Assembly (NCBI GenBank): GCA_934500705.1
Contig: CAKSTI010000013.1
Span: 1-64,000, forward strand
DNA: 64,000 nt
Direction of reading: 5' to 3'
DNA from: an uncultured Clostridia bacterium
Lineage (GTDB): Bacteria > Bacillota > Clostridia > UMGS1810
The notes beneath the pieces are model-generated. The model saw only the letters and a list, made by a program, of their open reading frames with translations. It was not told the DNA's origin and searched no databases. Positions 1-8,394 of this stretch are shown in pieces. A program made the translations under genes and the position numbers. The stretch's first letter is position 1. The number at the start of each line of letters is the position of its first letter.

Positions 1-986
1 ATCACTGACACGGCGCTTAATATAATAACCGCAAAGGTTGTGGTTTTCATACCGCCGGCAGTGGAACCGGGCGAGCCGCCAATCAGCATAAGCAATGTCA
101 TAATTGCTTTTGAGGCACCTGTCATTGCGTTAAGGTCGGCAGTATTAAATCCGGCAGTCCTTGTTGTCACAGACTGAAATAGAGATGCAAATACTCTTTT
201 TCCAACCGGCATACCGCCAAAATCACAAAAGAAAAAGAAAGCGGCAGGTATTGCAATTAAAAGCGCCGAAGTGAACAGAACAATCTTGCTTTGCATTCGA
301 TAATGCCTGAAATGACATTTATGCAGACAAATATCATCCCACGTAAGAAACCCGATGCCTCCGACTATAATCAATAGCATAATTGCAATGTTCACAGCGG
401 GATTTCCTATATATTCGGTAAGAGAAGGATATGTATGAGCGCCTGTTCCCAAAATGTCAAATCCGGCATTGCAAAAAGCCGATACGGAATGAAACACAGC
501 CTTCCATATTCCGCTTGCACCGTATTCGCCGTAAAACGACGGGAGCATACATAATGCACCGATTAGTTCTATTAAAAGCGTACCTCTCAAGACAAACCTT
601 GTCAGACGGACTATTCCGCCGAGCCTTGGCGCTGAAATAGCGTCCTGCATTGTGCTGCGCTGCATAAGTGATATTTTTCTGCCCGCAAGCATTGCAAATG
701 ACACCGCCGCCGTTACAACTCCGAGTCCTCCTATCTGTATAAGCAGCAAAATCACTGCCTGCCCGAGCGGCGACCAATAGCTTCCGGTATCCAGCACAAC
801 CAGCCCGGTTACACAAACGGCAGAGGTTGATGTAAATATCGCACTGTGAAACGGTGTTACTATGCCTGCCGCAGACGATATCGGCAGCATTAATATAAGC
901 GCCCCAAAGAGAATTACGCCGGCAAAGCTCAGTATAATAATTTGAAAGGACGAAAGATGCCGCCTGAAATGTATTTTCTCTATCAT
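1..986 (-). CDS. TrkH/KtrB-family potassium uptake protein, partial (C-terminus outside window)
   Basis: Polytopic membrane protein of the Trk/Ktr potassium transporter family, which forms the K+ pathway in the cell membrane. About 328 codons are visible from the ATG at 986, which follows an AGGAGG site at 995-1000. The start reads MIEKIHFRRHLSSFQII. The P-loop-like filter segments of the family can be read: TSTSAVCVTGL, then SVSAFCNAGFD, then SVTTRTAGFN. The reading frame is open to base 1, so the last part is missing because of the window edge, not because of damage. The usual partner is a cytosolic RCK protein (KtrA/TrkA), which is not in the window. Family assignment is firm; Trk versus Ktr subtype and ion coupling cannot be settled here. 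Confidence 0.88.
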   Translation of the reverse strand, partial: MIEKIHFRRHLSSFQIIILSFAGVILFGALILMLPISSAAGIVTPFHSAIFTSTSAVCVTGLVVLDTGSYWSPLGQAVILLLIQIGGLGVVTAAVSFAMLAGRKISLMQRSTMQDAISAPRLGGIVRLTRFVLRGTLLIELIGALCMLPSFYGEYGASGIWKAVFHSVSAFCNAGFDILGTGAHTYPSLTEYIGNPAVNIAIMLLIIVGGIGFLTWDDICLHKCHFRHYRMQSKIVLFTSALLIAIPAAFFFFCDFGGMPVGKRVFASLFQSVTTRTAGFNTADLNAMTGASKAIMTLLMLIGGSPGSTAGGMKTTTFAVIILSAVSV

Positions 987-1017
987 AGGATAAGCCTCCT
1001 CCAACTTGCTTTTATTT

Positions 1018-1026
1018 ATTATAGCA
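1018..1026 (-). promoter_or_regulatory. Extended -10 promoter for the potassium transporter gene
   Basis: On the minus strand TGC-TATAAT lies about 30 bases before the start codon of the transporter gene, an extended -10 element of a housekeeping promoter. No convincing -35 box is present at 17 bases, which fits promoters that rely on the TGn extension. The rest of the 987-1296 stretch shows no gene; it holds only this promoter and a short palindrome at 1274-1286. Confidence 0.5.
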
Positions 1027-1286
1027 TATGGCATATAAAAATGGGATAATAAGTCGTTGCGAGTTATTAAGATTGCATAAAGATAAGTGAATACATATTA
1101 TAAATCTCCATAAATTTTACCCCTCTGACGCCACCGTGCGTACAGTTTGGTGCAAGGCGGTTCAATTCACATTTCATTATGTTTTTTCAAATGGCGGTCT
1201 GTCAACATTATCAGACCACTTTTCAGATTGCTTGTTATATTACCCTGTGAACCCTCACAGCAATGCTAAGTGTTGTACTTAGTACA

Positions 1287-1321
1287 GAAAAAAACACCCC
1301 GTGCATTTAATCTGCACGGGG
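1287..1321 (-). terminator. Intrinsic terminator of the ribosomal super-operon
   Basis: A 9-bp G+C-rich stem (1297-1305 with 1313-1321, arms CCCCGTGCA/TGCACGGGG) is followed on the minus strand by a run of T at 1287-1294. It lies about 20 bases after the rplQ stop codon and closes the long ribosomal transcription unit. Confidence 0.9.
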
Positions 1322-1341
1322 CGTACTCTCATTCAGAGCAA

Positions 1342-1683
1342 TTACACAAGCTCTATAATTGCCATTTCGGCGCAGTCTCCACGACGGGGACCTAACTTCA
1401 TAATCCTTGTGTAGCCGCCGTTTCTGTCGGCATATTTAGGAGCAATTTCCGCAAACACCTTTGTAACGACGTCTTCTTTGGTGATATATGCCAAAGCCTG
1501 TCTTCTGGAATGTAATGTATTTGTCTTACCCAATGTAATCATTTTTTCAGCCATACATCTGGTTTCTTTTGCTTTTTCAACGGTTGTTTCGATTTTACCG
1601 TTTTCCAGGAGAGATGTAACCAAATTTCTGAGCATTGCATCTCTGTGGTCAGAAGCACGACCTAATTTTCTTGTACCAGGCAT
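1342..1683 (-). CDS. rplQ: 50S ribosomal protein L17
   Basis: 113 aa, the normal short bacterial form, opening MPGTRKLGRASDHR and carrying the family segments MLRNL and NGGYTRI. L17 is a large-subunit assembly protein of the exit-tunnel side. It is the last gene of the alpha operon, 58 bases after rpoA, with AAGGAGG before the ATG. The operon terminator follows directly. Confidence 0.97.
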   Translation of the reverse strand: MPGTRKLGRASDHRDAMLRNLVTSLLENGKIETTVEKAKETRCMAEKMITLGKTNTLHSRRQALAYITKEDVVTKVFAEIAPKYADRNGGYTRIMKLGPRRGDCAEMAIIELV

Positions 1684-1741
1684 CAGATTAACCTCCTTTG
1701 TACTATTTTATCAGCCTTTAAGTGTTAAAAACACGATAATC

Positions 1742-2695
1742 TTACTCGTCGTAATCTTTGGAGAACTCAAATCCTAAGGACGCAAGTTTATTTACGACTT
1801 CCTCCAAAGACTTTCTTCCGAGATTTCTAACCCGCATCATTTCACCCTCGGACTTGGAAACCAAGTCTTCAACGGTGTTGATGCCGGCACGCTTCAAGCA
1901 GTTGAACGAACGGACGGAAAGGTCAAGCTCCTCAATGGTAAGCTCTAACACCTTATCCTTCTTGTCCTCCTCTTTTTCAACCATTATGTCGGTATTGGCA
2001 ATATCCTCGGTAAGGTCGATAAAGAGATTCATATGCTCGTTAAGAATTTTTGCACTGAGAGAAAGCGCCTCTTCCGGAGCGATTGTGCCGTCCGTGAAGA
2101 TTTCTATGGTGAGTTTGTCAAAGTCGGTCACCTGACCTACACGGGTATTGGAAACCGTATAGTTTACCTTATCGACAGGTGAGTAGATGGAGTCTACCGG
2201 TATTACGCCGATGACATTTTGCACCTTCTCTTTGTTTTTCTCGCTTGTTACGTAGCCTCTGCCCTTTTCAAAGGTAATCTCCATATAGAGCTTTGCCTTA
2301 TCGCTGAGGGTGGCTATATGCAAGTCGCCGTTTATGATCTCAATCTCGTGGTCTGTGATAATATCTCTTGCACAAACCTCACCTGCGCCCGTTGCCTCGA
2401 TGGTAACGGTCTTGGGTGTATCGGTATACAGCTTTGCAATAATTCTCTTTACGTTCAGGATAATTTCTGTAACGTCTTCTTTAACGCCCGGAATTGTAGA
2501 AAACTCGTGGAGAACTCCGTCAATTTTAACGCTTGTCGGAGCAGCACCGGGGAGCGATGACAGCATAACTCTGCGAAGCGAGTTTCCAAGCGTGATGCCG
2601 TAGCCACGTTCAAGCGGCTCAACTTCAAACTTAGCGTAACTCGGATTTGTTTTGTCGTCAACTCTCTCTACACTCGGCTTGTTCATTTCTATCAT
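1742..2695 (-). CDS. rpoA: DNA-directed RNA polymerase subunit alpha
   Basis: Alpha subunit, the dimer platform for polymerase assembly and a contact for activators and UP elements. I take the ATG at 2695 (MIEMNKPSVERV, 317 aa) rather than an in-frame ATG 15 bases upstream, because GGAGGG sits seven bases before 2695 and overlaps the longer reading. The N-terminal dimerisation domain has the PLERGYGITLGNSLRR segment; the alpha-CTD at about 240-310 shows the helix-hairpin-helix region LKRAGINTVEDL and RNLGRKSLEEV. It sits between rpsD and rplQ as usual in Bacillota. Confidence 0.97.
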   Translation of the reverse strand: MIEMNKPSVERVDDKTNPSYAKFEVEPLERGYGITLGNSLRRVMLSSLPGAAPTSVKIDGVLHEFSTIPGVKEDVTEIILNVKRIIAKLYTDTPKTVTIEATGAGEVCARDIITDHEIEIINGDLHIATLSDKAKLYMEITFEKGRGYVTSEKNKEKVQNVIGVIPVDSIYSPVDKVNYTVSNTRVGQVTDFDKLTIEIFTDGTIAPEEALSLSAKILNEHMNLFIDLTEDIANTDIMVEKEEDKKDKVLELTIEELDLSVRSFNCLKRAGINTVEDLVSKSEGEMMRVRNLGRKSLEEVVNKLASLGFEFSKDYDE

Positions 2696-2749
2696 AAATT
2701 GACCCTCCATTCAAAAACCATAATTATTTTAATTCTGAGGGTAGCCCTA

Positions 2750-3376
2750 TTACTTAGAATACAACTCGACGATGAGATGCTCTTCGATTTCAATGTCAAT
2801 ATCATCTCTCTGAGCCAAAGCTACAACCTTTGCCTGCATAGTGTTGGTATCCAGGTCAAGCCACTTGGGAACAACTTTTCCCTCTGTCTGCTCTAAAACT
2901 GCCTTAACCTTGGGAAGGCTTCTGCTCTTTTCTTTGAGCGATATTACGTCGCCCTCTTTAACGAGATAGGAAGGAATGTTTACCTTTCTGCCGTTTACGA
3001 GGAAGTGACCGTGAACAACGAGCTGTCTTGCCTCTGCTCTTGAAAGTGCAAAGCCGAGTCTGTAAACAACATTGTCGAGGCGGCTTTCAAGTATCTGCAA
3101 AAGGTTATCACCTGTTACGCCGGATTTCTTGTTTGCCAGCTCAAAGTAGTGTGCAAACTGACTTTCGAGAACACCGTAGTATCTCTTTGCCTTCTGCTTT
3201 TCACGAAGCTGCATACCGTATTCGGAAAGTTTCTTTCTGCTCTGACCGTGCTGACCGGGAGCATATTCTCTTTTATTAATTGCGCATTTTTCACCGTAGC
3301 ATCTTGAACCTTTGAGGAACAGCTTCTGTCCCTCTCTGCGGCAGAGACGGCATACTGCGCCAGTATAACGTGCCAT
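2750..3376 (-). CDS. rpsD: 30S ribosomal protein S4 (zinc-binding form)
   Basis: 208 aa. S4 nucleates 30S assembly by binding the 5' domain of 16S rRNA. The N-terminus keeps the cysteine ligands of the zinc-binding version (CRLC at about 9-12, then C and C about 15 and 20 residues later), unlike the zinc-free paralogue of some Bacilli. The S4 RNA-binding domain (residues 95-155, FALSRAEARQLVVHGHFLVN) is intact. Here rpsD lies in the alpha operon; in Bacillus subtilis it is a separate autoregulated gene. Confidence 0.97.
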   Translation of the reverse strand: MARYTGAVCRLCRREGQKLFLKGSRCYGEKCAINKREYAPGQHGQSRKKLSEYGMQLREKQKAKRYYGVLESQFAHYFELANKKSGVTGDNLLQILESRLDNVVYRLGFALSRAEARQLVVHGHFLVNGRKVNIPSYLVKEGDVISLKEKSRSLPKVKAVLEQTEGKVVPKWLDLDTNTMQAKVVALAQRDDIDIEIEEHLIVELYSK

Positions 3377-3396
3377 TTATTTACACCTCCTGTTAA

Positions 3397-3789
3397 TCAC
3401 ACTCTTCTTCTCTTAGGCGGTCTGCAACCGTTGTGAGGAATAGGTGTTACGTCTTTAATCATTGTTACTTCAAGACCTGCTGTTTGAAGCGCACGGATAG
3501 CGGCTTCTCTGCCGGCACCCGGACCTTTTACATATACTTCAACTGTCTTTAAGCCGTGTTCCATTGCGGCTTTTGCAGCAGTCTCCGCTGCCATCTGCGA
3601 TGCAAAAGGTGTGCTCTTTTTTGAGCCTCTGAAACCCAGTCCGCCTGAGCTTGCCCAAGATATTGCATTGCCCTGAACATCTGTGATGGTAACTATTGTG
3701 TTATTGAATGTGGAGCGAATATGAACAGCGCCACGCTCAATGTTCTTTTTTTCACGTCTCTTACGAGTTTTTTTGACCTGAGCAGCCAT
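3397..3789 (-). CDS. rpsK: 30S ribosomal protein S11
   Basis: 130 aa, a platform protein of the small subunit close to the 3' end of 16S rRNA. Typical segments are HIRSTFNNTIVTITD and the basic end GCRPPKRRRV. It lies 18 bases after rpsM and 20 bases before rpsD, with GGAGGG ahead of its ATG. Confidence 0.97.
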   Translation of the reverse strand: MAAQVKKTRKRREKKNIERGAVHIRSTFNNTIVTITDVQGNAISWASSGGLGFRGSKKSTPFASQMAAETAAKAAMEHGLKTVEVYVKGPGAGREAAIRALQTAGLEVTMIKDVTPIPHNGCRPPKRRRV

Positions 3790-3807
3790 TTTATATCCCT
3801 CCCTGAA

Positions 3808-4176
3808 TTACTTTTTCTTGCCTGCGATTGTTCTCTTAGGCCCTTTTCTTGTTCTTGCGTTATTCTTTGTGTTCTGACCTCTTACGGGGAGTCCTCTCCT
3901 GTGACGGAGACCTCTGTAACAGCCGATTTCAATTAAACGCTTGATGTCAAGAGCAACCTGACGTCTTAAATCACCTTCAACCGTATAGTCACGGTCGATG
4001 ATTTCTCTTATCTTCGCAAGCTCATCTTCTGTTAAATCTTTAACTCTTGTATCAGGATTTATACCTGCTTCTGCCAAAATTTTGTTTGAGCTCTTTACGC
4101 CGATACCGTATACATAGGTAAGGCCGTACTCAACTCTCTTTTCATTAGGTAAGTCTACACCTGCTATTCTTGCCAT
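3808..4176 (-). CDS. rpsM: 30S ribosomal protein S13
   Basis: 122 aa, head protein of the small subunit that contacts the P-site tRNA and bridges to the 50S subunit. It opens MARIAGVDLPNEKRVEYGLTY, and the basic C-terminal tail (NARTRKGPKRTIAGKKK) is present. A gap of about 190 bases with a stable hairpin separates it from rpmJ, the longest gap inside this part of the operon. Confidence 0.97.
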   Translation of the reverse strand: MARIAGVDLPNEKRVEYGLTYVYGIGVKSSNKILAEAGINPDTRVKDLTEDELAKIREIIDRDYTVEGDLRRQVALDIKRLIEIGCYRGLRHRRGLPVRGQNTKNNARTRKGPKRTIAGKKK

Positions 4177-4275
4177 TAGCTTTTCAGCACCTCCTGTTTT
4201 TATAATACCTACAACAATGTATATTCATAACCGCCGGGGTTTACGGAAACCAAGTCCGTACAGCCGCACCCCAAA

Positions 4276-4315
4276 CGGCAAAACCTGCGTATTCGTGCAG
4301 TGAACGGTTTTGCCG
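4276..4315 (-). promoter_or_regulatory. Stem-loop in the rpmJ-rpsM spacer
   Basis: A perfect 10-bp inverted repeat (CGGCAAAACC at 4276-4285, GGTTTTGCCG at 4306-4315) encloses a possible inner helix (CTGC 4285-4288 with GCAG 4297-4300). No T run follows on the minus strand, so it is not a simple terminator. Its place just before rpsM, in an otherwise tightly packed operon, suggests a translational or processing element for the alpha genes. That role is inference. Confidence 0.5.
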
Positions 4316-4365
4316 ACGGCGGCTACAAGCAATGTTTAAAACCTCAAAGATAAACTAAGCTTTAA

Positions 4366-4479
4366 TCAGCCCTGTCTCTGCTTATGCTTGGGGTTCTGGC
4401 AAATTACCATAATTTTGCCTTTTCTCTTAATGATTTTGCACTTTTCACACATCGGTTTTACTGATGGTCTTACTTTCAT
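4366..4479 (-). CDS. rpmJ: 50S ribosomal protein L36 (zinc form)
   Basis: 37 aa, opening MKVRPSVKPMCEKCK. It keeps the CxxC and CxxxxH zinc ligands (CEKC, then CQNPKH) of the zinc-binding L36. L36 binds 23S rRNA near the peptidyl transferase base. It lies between infA and rpsM, the standard order. AGGTAGCC precedes the ATG. Confidence 0.96.
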   Translation of the reverse strand: MKVRPSVKPMCEKCKIIKRKGKIMVICQNPKHKQRQG

Positions 4480-4506
4480 TTCGGCTACCTCCTATTCAAT
4501 CTAAGC

Positions 4507-4725
4507 CTATTTGGCTCTCCACGTTATTCGTCCTCTGGTTAAATCGTAAGGTGACATTTCCACCGTTACTTTATCGCCCGGAAGTATTCTTATAAAATTC
4601 ATACGAAGTTTTCCGGAGATATGGGCAAGTATTCTGTGCCCGTTTTCAAATTCAACCTGAAACATAGCATTAGGCAGTGCCTCTACCACTGTTCCTTCCA
4701 ATTCCAAAACATCTTCTTTTGCCAA
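4507..4725 (-). CDS. infA: Translation initiation factor IF-1, TTG start
   Basis: Single OB-fold protein that binds the A site of the 30S subunit during initiation. I place the start at TTG (4723-4725), giving 72 aa, the family length, beginning M-AKEDVLELEG. An AAGGAGG site lies seven to eight bases upstream. The in-frame ATG nine codons earlier would put this site inside the coding region and add residues that the family lacks. The C-terminal SPYDLTRGRITWRAK is typical. Confidence 0.96.
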   Translation of the reverse strand: MAKEDVLELEGTVVEALPNAMFQVEFENGHRILAHISGKLRMNFIRILPGDKVTVEMSPYDLTRGRITWRAK

Positions 4726-4742
4726 GGATAAAACCTCCTTTT

Positions 4743-5021
4743 TCATAAACAATCCGGATTTGACGCTCTGTATGCCTTAAGCGCAAACCGTACTTCTTTG
4801 TTCGTGAGTCTGCCGACGTCAGCGAGTATTTTTCTAAGGTTTTCGTCATAATCGCCTGTCAGGCGGACGTGCTTTATCTTTTTGCACTTTGGCTTTTGAG
4901 CCTTGCGGCGTTTGCCGTCGCACAGATACAAGTAATTATCCTTTTGAGATAATACAACAAAGCATTTGCCTTTATCTCTGCCCGATAGCGCATAGACAAA
5001 TTCTGCAAGGTGGTCTGTCAT
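4743..5021 (-). CDS. KOW-domain RNA-binding protein (L14e-like)
   Basis: About 92 aa. The N-terminus (AEFVYALSGRDKGKCFVVL) is a KOW-type motif, followed by a basic stretch KRRKAQKPKCKK. Clostridia commonly carry this small protein between map and infA; it resembles archaeal and eukaryotic L14e and is thought to bind RNA or the ribosome, but its role is not established. I prefer ATG at 5021 after AGGTGG; a TTG four codons upstream, overlapping the map stop, is possible. Cysteines near the end (CKK, CL) form no clear zinc site. Confidence 0.85.
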   Translation of the reverse strand: MTDHLAEFVYALSGRDKGKCFVVLSQKDNYLYLCDGKRRKAQKPKCKKIKHVRLTGDYDENLRKILADVGRLTNKEVRFALKAYRASNPDCL

Positions 5022-5029
5022 ATTCCACC

Positions 5030-5779
5030 TCAATCAAAGTTAGTTAAAAGCTGCGGGTCGGAGTCGGTTATGAGAATTGTGTTCTCATAGTGGGCGGCGG
5101 GTGAGCCGTCCAATGTTACAACCGTCCAGCCGTCGCTTAAAGATGTGGTCTGATAGCCGCCGTATGTTACCATAGGCTCTACGGCTATCGTCATACCCTT
5201 TTGCAGCCTTATCCCGTGACCCGCTTTTCCGTAATTCGGAATTTCGGGGTCTTCGTGCATACGCTTGCCGATGCCGTGACCGCAGTAATTTCTGACAATT
5301 CCGAAACCGTTTTTCTCGACGTACTCCTGTATGGCTGCCTGAACGCTGCCGAGGCGCTCGCCGGGGCGGGCAAACTTTAACCCTTCAAAAAAACTCTGTT
5401 TCGTAACTTCTATGAGGCGCTCAGCCTCCGAGCTGATTTGTCCAACCGCAAAGGTTCTTGCTGCGTCACCGTGGTATCCGTCTTTCTCCGCTCCGACGTC
5501 GATGCTTATTATATCGCCGTCTTTGAGCTTTCTGTGTGACGGTATGCCGTGGATTACGACCTCGTTTATTGAGGCACATATGCTTGCGGGGTATCCGTTA
5601 TAATTAAGGAATGACGGTTTTGCACCCTGACTCAAGATGTATTTTTTTGCGATTTGGTCTAACTCATTTGTAGTAATTCCGGCACGTATATGTTTTTCAA
5701 CCTCACAGAGGGTGTCATACACAATTCTGCCCGATACTCTCATTTTAGCAATTTCAGCCGTTGATTTAATGCTTATCAT
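5030..5779 (-). CDS. map: Methionine aminopeptidase, type I
   Basis: 249 aa. It removes the initiator methionine from new proteins. Metal and substrate residues of the pita-bread fold are visible: the HG pair in VVIHGIPSHRKL, D in ISIDVGAEKDGYHGDAART, H in NYCGHGIGKRMHE, and the late E residues in AVEPMV and YENTI. No N-terminal zinc-finger extension is present. It lies 22 bases after adk, with GGAGGCG before the ATG. Confidence 0.96.
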   Translation of the reverse strand: MISIKSTAEIAKMRVSGRIVYDTLCEVEKHIRAGITTNELDQIAKKYILSQGAKPSFLNYNGYPASICASINEVVIHGIPSHRKLKDGDIISIDVGAEKDGYHGDAARTFAVGQISSEAERLIEVTKQSFFEGLKFARPGERLGSVQAAIQEYVEKNGFGIVRNYCGHGIGKRMHEDPEIPNYGKAGHGIRLQKGMTIAVEPMVTYGGYQTTSLSDGWTVVTLDGSPAAHYENTILITDSDPQLLTNFD

Positions 5780-5801
5780 TTAAACATCGCCTCCGAGGAC
5801 A

Positions 5802-6434
5802 TCAGAGTCCAAGTGCTTCAACCACCGCATCGGTAGTCGATGCAACGGTGTCTTTGCCCTCAACCTTTAAGAGTTTGCCTTTTTTAGCGTAAAAGTCCTT
5901 TAAAGGCTCTGTCTGCTCGTGGTAAACTTCGAGGCGGGCGATGATTGTTTCCGGCTTATCGTCCTTTCTTGTAGTAAGGGGGCTGCCGCACTTATCGCAC
6001 TCGCCGTCCTTTAAGGAAGGTTTGCTCTCAACGTGGTATGTTGCTCCGCAGGAGGAACACTCACGTCTGCCGGAAAGTCTCTTTACAATGATTTCATCAT
6101 CAACTTCAAGAGATAACGCCGTATCTATTTCTATGCCAAACTCATCAAGTGCCTCGGCCTGGGCAATGGTTCTGGGGAAACCGTCGAGGATAAAGCCATT
6201 TTTGCAATCGTCCTCGGAAAGTCTTTCCTTAATAATACCGATTACCGCCTCGTCGGGAACAAGCTGACCTTTATCGATATAGCTCTTTGCTTTAAGGCCG
6301 ACGTCTGTTCCGTTCTTTATAGCCTGCCTGATGATGGCGCCGGTGGAAATTGCCGGTATGCCAAATCTTTCACTCAAAACTTCCGCCTGTGTGCCTTTGC
6401 CGGCACCGGGCGCTCCTAACATAATCAATCTCAT
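5802..6434 (-). CDS. adk: Adenylate kinase, long zinc-lid form
   Basis: 210 aa. It converts ATP and AMP to two ADP. The P-loop GAPGAGKGTQ is near residue 7, and LDGFPRT and RLSGRRECSSCG follow. The LID domain carries two CxxC pairs (CSSC at about 126 and CDKC at about 146), the structural zinc site of Gram-positive enzymes. It sits between secY and map as in most Bacillota. Confidence 0.97.
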   Translation of the reverse strand: MRLIMLGAPGAGKGTQAEVLSERFGIPAISTGAIIRQAIKNGTDVGLKAKSYIDKGQLVPDEAVIGIIKERLSEDDCKNGFILDGFPRTIAQAEALDEFGIEIDTALSLEVDDEIIVKRLSGRRECSSCGATYHVESKPSLKDGECDKCGSPLTTRKDDKPETIIARLEVYHEQTEPLKDFYAKKGKLLKVEGKDTVASTTDAVVEALGL

Positions 6435-6449
6435 AAAGTCCCTCCTTAT

Positions 6450-7721
6450 CTATTCAAGAAAGCCCTTGTAGTGACGCATAAGCATCTGAGATTCAATCTG
6501 CTTAACGGTTTCGAGTGCAACACCTACAACGATGAGCATTGAGGTTCCGCCTATGGAAAGGTTTACCTGCATTATCATACCGAGTATCATCGGGAAAATT
6601 GCGATGATGCCGATAAAGATAGCTCCTGCAAGTGTAATTCTTGTTAAAATCTTGTTTATATAGTCGCTTGTCGGTTTGCCCGGTCTGATACCCGGAACGA
6701 AACCGCCGTTTCTCTTCATATTGTTTGCAATTTCAATCGGATTGAACTGAATTGCCGTATAGAAATACGTAAAGAATATGATGAGAAGGAAGTAGAGAAC
6801 TACATATACCCAAGAAGTGTTTGTAAAGAGTCTCCAAAACTTGCCCCAGAATGTTGTTGCACTCGGATTATAGCCCATAAAGCCCATAATCGTTGAGGGG
6901 AAAGTCATTATGCTCATTGCAAAGATAATCGGGATAACGCCTGCCATTGCAACCTTAATCGGAATATGGCTGCTCTGACCGCCGTACATCTTTCTGCCGA
7001 CCATTCTCTTTGCATACTGAACGGGTATTCTTCTCTCGGCGTTGTCGATGAACACAACAAACGCTACCATTACAACCGCAATTACTACGATTGCTATAAG
7101 CTGCCAAACATTGAGCGAGCCTGCCTCAAAGTTTGCAATGATGTTGGTAATCATTGTCGGTATTCTCGATACGATACCGGCAAAGATGATAATTGAAATA
7201 CCGTTGCCAACACCCTTATCGGTGATTTCTTCACCAAGCCACATAAGGAACGCAGTACCTGCGGTAAATGTGGCAACAAGTGTAATGTAACCGCCGACAC
7301 CCTGATTTGTGATTACGTTTCTGAGGGCAAAGTAAAGACCGGTTGCCTGAATGAACGCCAGGATTACTGTTACGTAACGGGTCCACTTTGCAATAATCTT
7401 TCTGCCTTCCTCGCCTTCCTTCGCAAGTCTCTCGAGCGAGGGAATTGCAACTGTCAGAAGCTGCATTATAATTGACGAGTTAACGTACGGGGTAATACTC
7501 ATTGCAAATATTGTTGCATTAGCGAAAGCTCCTCCGGAGAACGCATCAAGAAGCGAAAACAGGTTGTTACCGTCTCCCAAAAGCGATTGGAGCGCTCCGC
7601 TTTTCAGTCCCGGAACGGGAATAAATGTTCCGAGTCTGAATATAAAAATCATAAGCAAGGTGTAAAGCATTCTATTTCTTAAATCCGGGATTTTCCACGC
7701 ATTTCTAAGAGTTTTAAACAC
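6450..7721 (-). CDS. secY: Protein translocase subunit SecY
   Basis: 423 aa with ten predicted membrane helices; the channel of the Sec translocon. The plug region follows TM1 (PVPGLKSGALQ), and the cytoplasmic loop with KRMVGRKMYGGQ and the C-terminal NGGFVPGIRPGKPT segments are typical. The start is GTG at 7721, one base after the rplO stop, with GAGGTG seven bases upstream. Tight spacing implies translational coupling with rplO. Confidence 0.97.
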   Translation of the reverse strand: MFKTLRNAWKIPDLRNRMLYTLLMIFIFRLGTFIPVPGLKSGALQSLLGDGNNLFSLLDAFSGGAFANATIFAMSITPYVNSSIIMQLLTVAIPSLERLAKEGEEGRKIIAKWTRYVTVILAFIQATGLYFALRNVITNQGVGGYITLVATFTAGTAFLMWLGEEITDKGVGNGISIIIFAGIVSRIPTMITNIIANFEAGSLNVWQLIAIVVIAVVMVAFVVFIDNAERRIPVQYAKRMVGRKMYGGQSSHIPIKVAMAGVIPIIFAMSIMTFPSTIMGFMGYNPSATTFWGKFWRLFTNTSWVYVVLYFLLIIFFTYFYTAIQFNPIEIANNMKRNGGFVPGIRPGKPTSDYINKILTRITLAGAIFIGIIAIFPMILGMIMQVNLSIGGTSMLIVVGVALETVKQIESQMLMRHYKGFLE

Positions 7722-7722
7722 C

Positions 7723-8163
7723 TTACATCACCTCAGTCTTTCCGCCTGCCGCTTCAATCTTTGCGGCTGCCGCAGATGTGAACTTGCTTGCCTTTACTGT
7801 GACTTTCTTGTTAATTTCTCCGTTTCCGAGAACCTTAACTCCGTCTAAGACTTTGGAGATGATGCCTGCCTCCTTCAAAGCCTCGGCATCAATTACTGCG
7901 CCGTCATCAAATTTGTTTAAATCCGAAAGTTTAACCTCGGCGTACTGCTTTGCAAATATATTTGTAAAGCCACGTTTCGGAAGTCTTCTGTATATCGGCA
8001 TCTGGCCGCCTTCAAAGCCGACTCTTACACCGCCGCCGGACCTTGCGTTCTGTCCTTTGTGACCACGGCCTGCTGTCTTGCCGTTACCTGAACCGTGACC
8101 TCTGCCCTTTCTCTTTGAGTCCTTGGTGGAACCAACGCTGGGGGAAAGTTCAAATAATTTCAT
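7723..8163 (-). CDS. rplO: 50S ribosomal protein L15
   Basis: 146 aa, a late-assembly protein of the large subunit. The Gly/Arg-rich N-terminal extension (GSTKDSKRKGRGHGSGNGKT, GRGHKGQNARSGGG) that reaches into rRNA is complete. The stop codon is one base before the secY GTG start. Confidence 0.97.
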   Translation of the reverse strand: MKLFELSPSVGSTKDSKRKGRGHGSGNGKTAGRGHKGQNARSGGGVRVGFEGGQMPIYRRLPKRGFTNIFAKQYAEVKLSDLNKFDDGAVIDAEALKEAGIISKVLDGVKVLGNGEINKKVTVKASKFTSAAAAKIEAAGGKTEVM

Positions 8164-8182
8164 CTAAGGCACCTCCTTTAAT

Positions 8183-8362
8183 TTATATTTCTTCTGCTTT
8201 AACCAAGTGAGATACCTTCGACACCATACCGTTTATCTGAGGTGTTGCCTCGTGTATCTTTTCGTCTCTGATTTTTTTAAGGCCCAAAGCCTTTACGGTT
8301 GCAATCTGGTCTTTCTTGCAGCCGATGGGGCTTTTAACCAAAGTAACTTTAATTTTAGCCAT
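8183..8362 (-). CDS. rpmD: 50S ribosomal protein L30
   Basis: 59 aa, reading MAKIKVTLVKSPIGCKKDQI and then a C-terminal half with VKALGLKKIRDEKI. It has the normal length and the family signature K-S-x-I-G-x-x-x-x-Q. It fills the gap between rpsE and rplO, the conserved spc position, and has AGGAGG before the ATG. Confidence 0.96.
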   Translation of the reverse strand: MAKIKVTLVKSPIGCKKDQIATVKALGLKKIRDEKIHEATPQINGMVSKVSHLVKAEEI

Positions 8363-8394
8363 CGTTATATCCTCCTATCTTGTTTAAGGACTTA

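Noticed and set aside
431..816. Short frames on both strands inside the TrkH/KtrB gene
   Set aside because: They overlap a continuous transporter reading frame with clear filter motifs.
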